Assembly: GCA_913774795.1 (NCBI GenBank)
Contig: CAJYIL010000351.1
Location: 1-8,723, forward strand
Source of the DNA: Pseudobdellovibrionaceae bacterium
GTDB lineage: Bacteria > Bdellovibrionota > Bdellovibrionia > Bdellovibrionales > JAMPXM01
Reading direction: 5' to 3'
Length of the DNA stretch: 8,723 nt
Position 1 is the first letter of the stretch; each line of letters begins with the position of its first letter. Of this stretch, positions 6,536-8,723 are shown one piece after another. Below the pieces are notes generated by a model. That model was not told where the DNA came from. It saw nothing but the letters and a program-made list of their open reading frames with translations, and did not search any database. The position numbers and the translations under genes are program-made.

Positions 6536-6547
6536 AGCGGTCCATCA

Positions 6548-6572
6548 GCCCAAAGACATTCTGTCTTCGGGC
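6548..6572 (-). terminator. Long hairpin just after the luxR-type stop codon
   Basis: The arms 6548-6558 and 6562-6572 pair over eleven positions (one G-U pair on the minus strand) around a three-base loop. It starts eight bases past the TAA of the luxR-type gene. There is no T-run beyond it, so it may stabilise the 3' end of the mRNA, with termination at the next hairpin. Confidence 0.5.
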
Positions 6573-6579
6573 AAGGATA

Positions 6580-6969
6580 TTACATTCCGAAAGCGCCGAC
6601 GTCGCCGTTTCCGCCGTTACCAGAACCGATGTCTGTGCGGATTGGAGTGACGTTACCAACTGTCGAGTGACCAGCTGGGATTGTATTGATCGTGTTCGCG
6701 TTCGCGCTTTGAGCGGTAATGTCTTGGAGTGTTGGTTGAGCTGGCTCGTTCTCGACGAAGCCGAGGTGAGGCAAGCACCAAACGATAAGTTGTGCGCGCG
6801 ATTTAACCGACATCTTCTTGTAGATGTTCGTGAGGTGGAACTTAACCGTCTTCTCAGTTACGAAAAGTTGGTTCGCGACTTCTTTGTTGCTGAGGCCTTT
6901 AGAAACAAGCTCTGCAACTTCTGCTTCGCGATTCGACAAACCTTTTTGAATCAATACGTCTCTGAGCAT
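6580..6969 (-). CDS. Stand-alone LuxR-type (GerE) helix-turn-helix regulator with Gly/Asn-rich tail
   Basis: This 129-residue protein consists of a GerE DNA-binding domain (about residues 5-65) and a tail. The domain has the canonical landmarks LSNREAEVAELV, GLSNKEVANQLFVTEKTV (the HTH) and KFHLTNIYKKM, followed by SVKSRAQLIVW. There is no receiver or autoinducer-binding domain, so the activity must be controlled by level, partner or the tail. The tail (about 72-129) is low in charge, rich in Asn, Thr and Ala, and ends in a Gly/Asn-rich stretch (115-129) that looks disordered. The start is firm: GGAGGA (minus strand, 6981-6976) lies six bases before the ATG. A plausible promoter and an inverted-repeat cluster precede it, suggesting regulated, perhaps self-regulated, expression. 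It is a monocistronic unit ending in two hairpins. The target genes are unknown. Confidence 0.92.
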   Translation of the reverse strand: MLRDVLIQKGLSNREAEVAELVSKGLSNKEVANQLFVTEKTVKFHLTNIYKKMSVKSRAQLIVWCLPHLGFVENEPAQPTLQDITAQSANANTINTIPAGHSTVGNVTPIRTDIGSGNGGNGDVGAFGM

Positions 6970-7003
6970 CCTTGCTCCTCCCGCTAAATTTAGGACTTTC
7001 GTT

Positions 7004-7031
7004 TAGATAACCGACACACACAAGTTCGCAA
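7004..7031 (-). promoter_or_regulatory. Probable sigma70-type promoter of the luxR-type gene
   Basis: On the minus strand TTGCGA (7031-7026) and TATCTA (7009-7004) are separated by 16 bases. This would place the start of transcription near 6997, some 28 bases before the ATG and just upstream of the strong GGAGGA site. Confidence 0.5.
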
Positions 7032-7080
7032 GTCACAGGTCCGTGTGTCTCGCTCACCTGTATTTAAGTCTGTCGGACCT
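7013..7080. repeat. Cluster of interleaved inverted repeats upstream of the luxR-type gene
   Basis: Three inverted repeats are packed together. GACACAC (7013-7019) pairs with GTGTGTC (7043-7049) and straddles the -35 element. ACAGGT (7035-7040) pairs with ACCTGT (7056-7061). AGGTCCG (7037-7043) pairs with CGGACCT (7074-7080) and is followed on the plus strand by a T-run. The last two share AGGT and cannot form together. They may be operators or a switchable RNA. Confidence 0.5.
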
Positions 7081-7436
7081 TTTTCGAATTCGCAACCCCC
7101 TCGCCGCAAAGTTTTTAGAAATCGACAAAAACTGGACAGACGAATTGCGAGTCTGACCGACCAACTGACGATCCTGTTTTCAAGATGAAGGTCGCGAAAA
7201 CCATTCTTACATCGAGTGAAGGAAAGGGCTTAAGTGCAGGAAACTCATCGGACTTCTGTGTGGACTCAAGACTCGATATTGGACTAAGTCGAGGGTTCAC
7301 TGACGAGCTCGGAGCTGTCGCCTCTCGAGCGATTTTCACCTGGGCTAAAGCCTAAGCGACCGCATCAATTTTTCAGATTCGACGACTTTTCTCGAGCTCG
7401 AAAAATTTTTTGGGCCGCACTAACCGAAACGCGAAA
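7081..7436. other. Gene-poor stretch between the luxR-type gene and the exporter gene
   Basis: No recognisable gene is seen. A 56-codon plus-strand frame (ATG 7185, TAA 7353-7355) exists without a ribosome binding site. A 74-codon minus-strand frame covers much of the same stretch and also lacks support. Local structures include GAC-AGCT/AGCT-GTC around CGG near 7301-7320 (one bulged G) and the palindrome TCGAGCTCGA (7392-7401). The palindrome is flanked by T- and A-runs and followed by AAAAATTTTTT (about 7402-7411), which may contribute to ending the exporter transcript from the right. I see no tRNA or known RNA gene. Confidence 0.45.
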
Positions 7437-8297
7437 TCAAACTTCGATGGGTTTCGGGGCTTCGGGCGGAATCGCAAGAGCGCTCCCGAACGACGCCATC
7501 AGGATGCATGCGATCGCCATCTCTTGAGTGAGTGTCAAAGCCTCATGCAGGACGAAGTAGCCCGAAAGAGCGGCCACGGCCGGCGATAAACTCATCAAGA
7601 CGCCGAAGTTTCTCGAAGGCACATGGCGGAGAGCCGCCATTTCAAGCGAGTAAGGAAGCGCACTCGAAAGAAGGCCCACGCCGACCGCCGCGAGGGCAAT
7701 CCATGGATCCATGAGATGAGAAATTTCGAGTCGCGGGAGCGCCACGGGCGAGACCGTGAGAAGAGCGACACTCATGCCGATCGACGTGGTCACGCCTGAG
7801 GGCGCCGCGCCCGACGCCCTTTTGCCGAAGATAATATAGAAGGCCCAGCCCGCTCCCGCCGTCAGCGCAAGCGCGATTCCGGCCAGACTCAAATCACCCT
7901 GCCCGCGTGGCAAGATCAGGACGATGCCCGTAATCGCCAGAATCGCCCAAAGAAAATCAAGGAGGCGACGGGAGTAGAAGAGCGCCACCGAAAGCGGCCC
8001 GATGAATTCAAGCGCGACCGCGATCCCAAGAGGCAAACGCTGAAGTGATAGATAATAGGTCAGGTTCATGACACCGAGAGCGACTCCGTAAGTCGCGATC
8101 GTGCGAATTTGTTTTCGCGTCGGATGAAACCGCCACGGTCTCCAGACGCCGACCAAGATCACGGTCGCAACCGCGATACGCAGGAAACAAACGCCCGCGG
8201 GCCCCAGAACCGGGAACAACTTTTTTGCGATCGAAGCACCGAACTGAACCGAGAAAATCGAGAGCAAAAGAAGCAAGATGGCGAACCATTTACCCAT
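7437..8297 (-). CDS. rhtA: EamA/DMT-family amino-acid exporter, RhtA-type
   Basis: This 286-residue inner-membrane protein has about ten hydrophobic segments, the EamA (DUF6) duplicated architecture, and closely follows the threonine/homoserine exporter RhtA of E. coli (295 residues). Shared wording includes SVQFGASIAKKLFP (16-29), PLGIAVALEFIGPL (89-102), the SRR(x)xDFxW segment (109-117), ALPYSLEMAAL (213-223) and FGVLMSLSPAVAALSG (231-246). It probably exports amino acids such as threonine or homoserine, or structurally similar metabolites, driven by the proton gradient; the exact substrate is inferred. Its ATG lies inside the end of the upstream ACT-domain gene (8-base overlap), so translation is probably coupled and the two belong to one operon. 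The linkage to a nitrogen-sensor-like protein fits a role in amino-acid balance. No clear terminator follows. Confidence 0.88.
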   Translation of the reverse strand: MGKWFAILLLLLSIFSVQFGASIAKKLFPVLGPAGVCFLRIAVATVILVGVWRPWRFHPTRKQIRTIATYGVALGVMNLTYYLSLQRLPLGIAVALEFIGPLSVALFYSRRLLDFLWAILAITGIVLILPRGQGDLSLAGIALALTAGAGWAFYIIFGKRASGAAPSGVTTSIGMSVALLTVSPVALPRLEISHLMDPWIALAAVGVGLLSSALPYSLEMAALRHVPSRNFGVLMSLSPAVAALSGYFVLHEALTLTQEMAIACILMASFGSALAIPPEAPKPIEV

Positions 8298-8723
8298 GAT
8301 CCGCCTTTAGGCTCTCCAAGAAATCAGGGGCCGTCGGTGGACGAATGCCAAAGACGTCGTCGATTTGTCGTCCCCACGTATGGACGCGGGCCCACTGAAT
8401 CTCGGCTCCGGCGCGCGCTAGTGAAGTCGCGGCTTGAAGAAGAGCGCCTGGCTGATCTTTTCCTCGGAAACTGATGATCCACTCCTCACGCGATTGCGAC
8501 ACCAACGTGATTTCATCGAACTGCACGCGGCGTTTCGAAGATGGGCTCGCGGAATTTGCGTTGAGCGCGAGAGCCAGAAGTTTCGCGATCGTGGCCGCAG
8601 GCTTTTCGGTTTTGACTTCAAACCAGTCGTAAACGCCCGTCTCTTGAAATGTATGGATCGAGGCATGCCGGATTCCGAGGCCTGCCGCACTCAAAGCTCC
8701 CACGTACTTCGCGAAAAGTCCGG
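8290..8723 (-). CDS. Tandem ACT-domain protein, probable C-terminus of GlnD-type PII uridylyltransferase (5' end outside window)
   Basis: About 144 residues are visible; the frame is open through the right edge, so the true start lies outside the window. Two ACT-type repeats can be read. The first, beginning at the edge, is GLFAKYVGALSAAGLGI followed by ASIHTF and VYDWFEVK. The second is WIISFRGKDQPGALLQAATS, then IQWARVHTWGRQIDDVFGIRP. This pair, including the (R/Q)PGLF/PGALL turn and the DVF strand near the end, is the arrangement at the C-terminus of GlnD, the bifunctional PII uridylyltransferase/uridylyl-removing enzyme that senses glutamine. The diagnostic nucleotidyltransferase and HD domains are not in the window, so another tandem-ACT protein remains possible. 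A GTG at 8703 could be mistaken for a start but falls inside the first ACT domain. Its stop overlaps the exporter's start. Confidence 0.68.
   Translation of the reverse strand, partial: GLFAKYVGALSAAGLGIRHASIHTFQETGVYDWFEVKTEKPAATIAKLLALALNANSASPSSKRRVQFDEITLVSQSREEWIISFRGKDQPGALLQAATSLARAGAEIQWARVHTWGRQIDDVFGIRPPTAPDFLESLKADHG

Noticed and set aside
7185..7355. 56-codon plus-strand frame as a real small protein
   Set aside because: No Shine-Dalgarno, no hydrophobic or recognisable motif, mixed codon use; insufficient to call a gene.
1..8723. CRISPR array, insertion sequence, prophage, toxin-antitoxin or defence genes
   Set aside because: No regularly spaced repeats, transposase, integrase, phage structural gene or defence domain is visible on either strand.

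Overview
The window is a gene-dense chromosomal stretch with no sign of a plasmid, phage, transposon or CRISPR array. Base composition is moderately GC-rich. The small stand-alone LuxR-type regulator, the many exported Cys-rich or peptidase-like proteins and the overall style recall Bdellovibrio-like predators (Bdellovibrionota). That assignment rests on remembered protein style, not on a database search, and is moderate at best.

Left part, plus strand: the C-terminal end of a MaeB-type NADP-dependent malic enzyme (phosphotransacetylase-like domain), then 15 bases later an exported PHB-depolymerase/LpqC-type esterase. A gap of about 360 bases follows. It holds palindromes, a weak promoter and a hairpin-rich leader, and leads into the ribosome-associated GTPase gene hflX. 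The hflX start is problematic: the good ribosome binding site points to an AUA codon rather than the first conventional start (TTG).

Middle part: a probable two-gene plus-strand operon encodes a predicted exported zinc metallopeptidase (HEMGH, 12 cysteines) and, directly abutting, a small exported cysteine-containing protein of unknown function. Its end overlaps the end of a convergent hotdog-fold acyl-CoA thioesterase. Divergent from the thioesterase is a second, unrelated predicted exported metallopeptidase (HELAH), closed by a hairpin region shared with the convergent luxR-type gene.

Right part, minus strand: the luxR-type gene (GerE helix-turn-helix plus a Gly/Asn-rich tail) has a good SD, a plausible promoter and an unusual cluster of overlapping inverted repeats upstream. 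Beyond about 450 bases without a convincing gene lies an RhtA-type amino-acid exporter. It overlaps by 8 bases the end of a gene encoding tandem ACT domains resembling the C-terminus of GlnD, cut by the window edge.

No defence system or obviously new multi-gene machine is visible. The most interesting leads are the peptidase plus Cys-rich partner pair, the hflX leader and start codon, and the inverted-repeat cluster upstream of the luxR-type gene.
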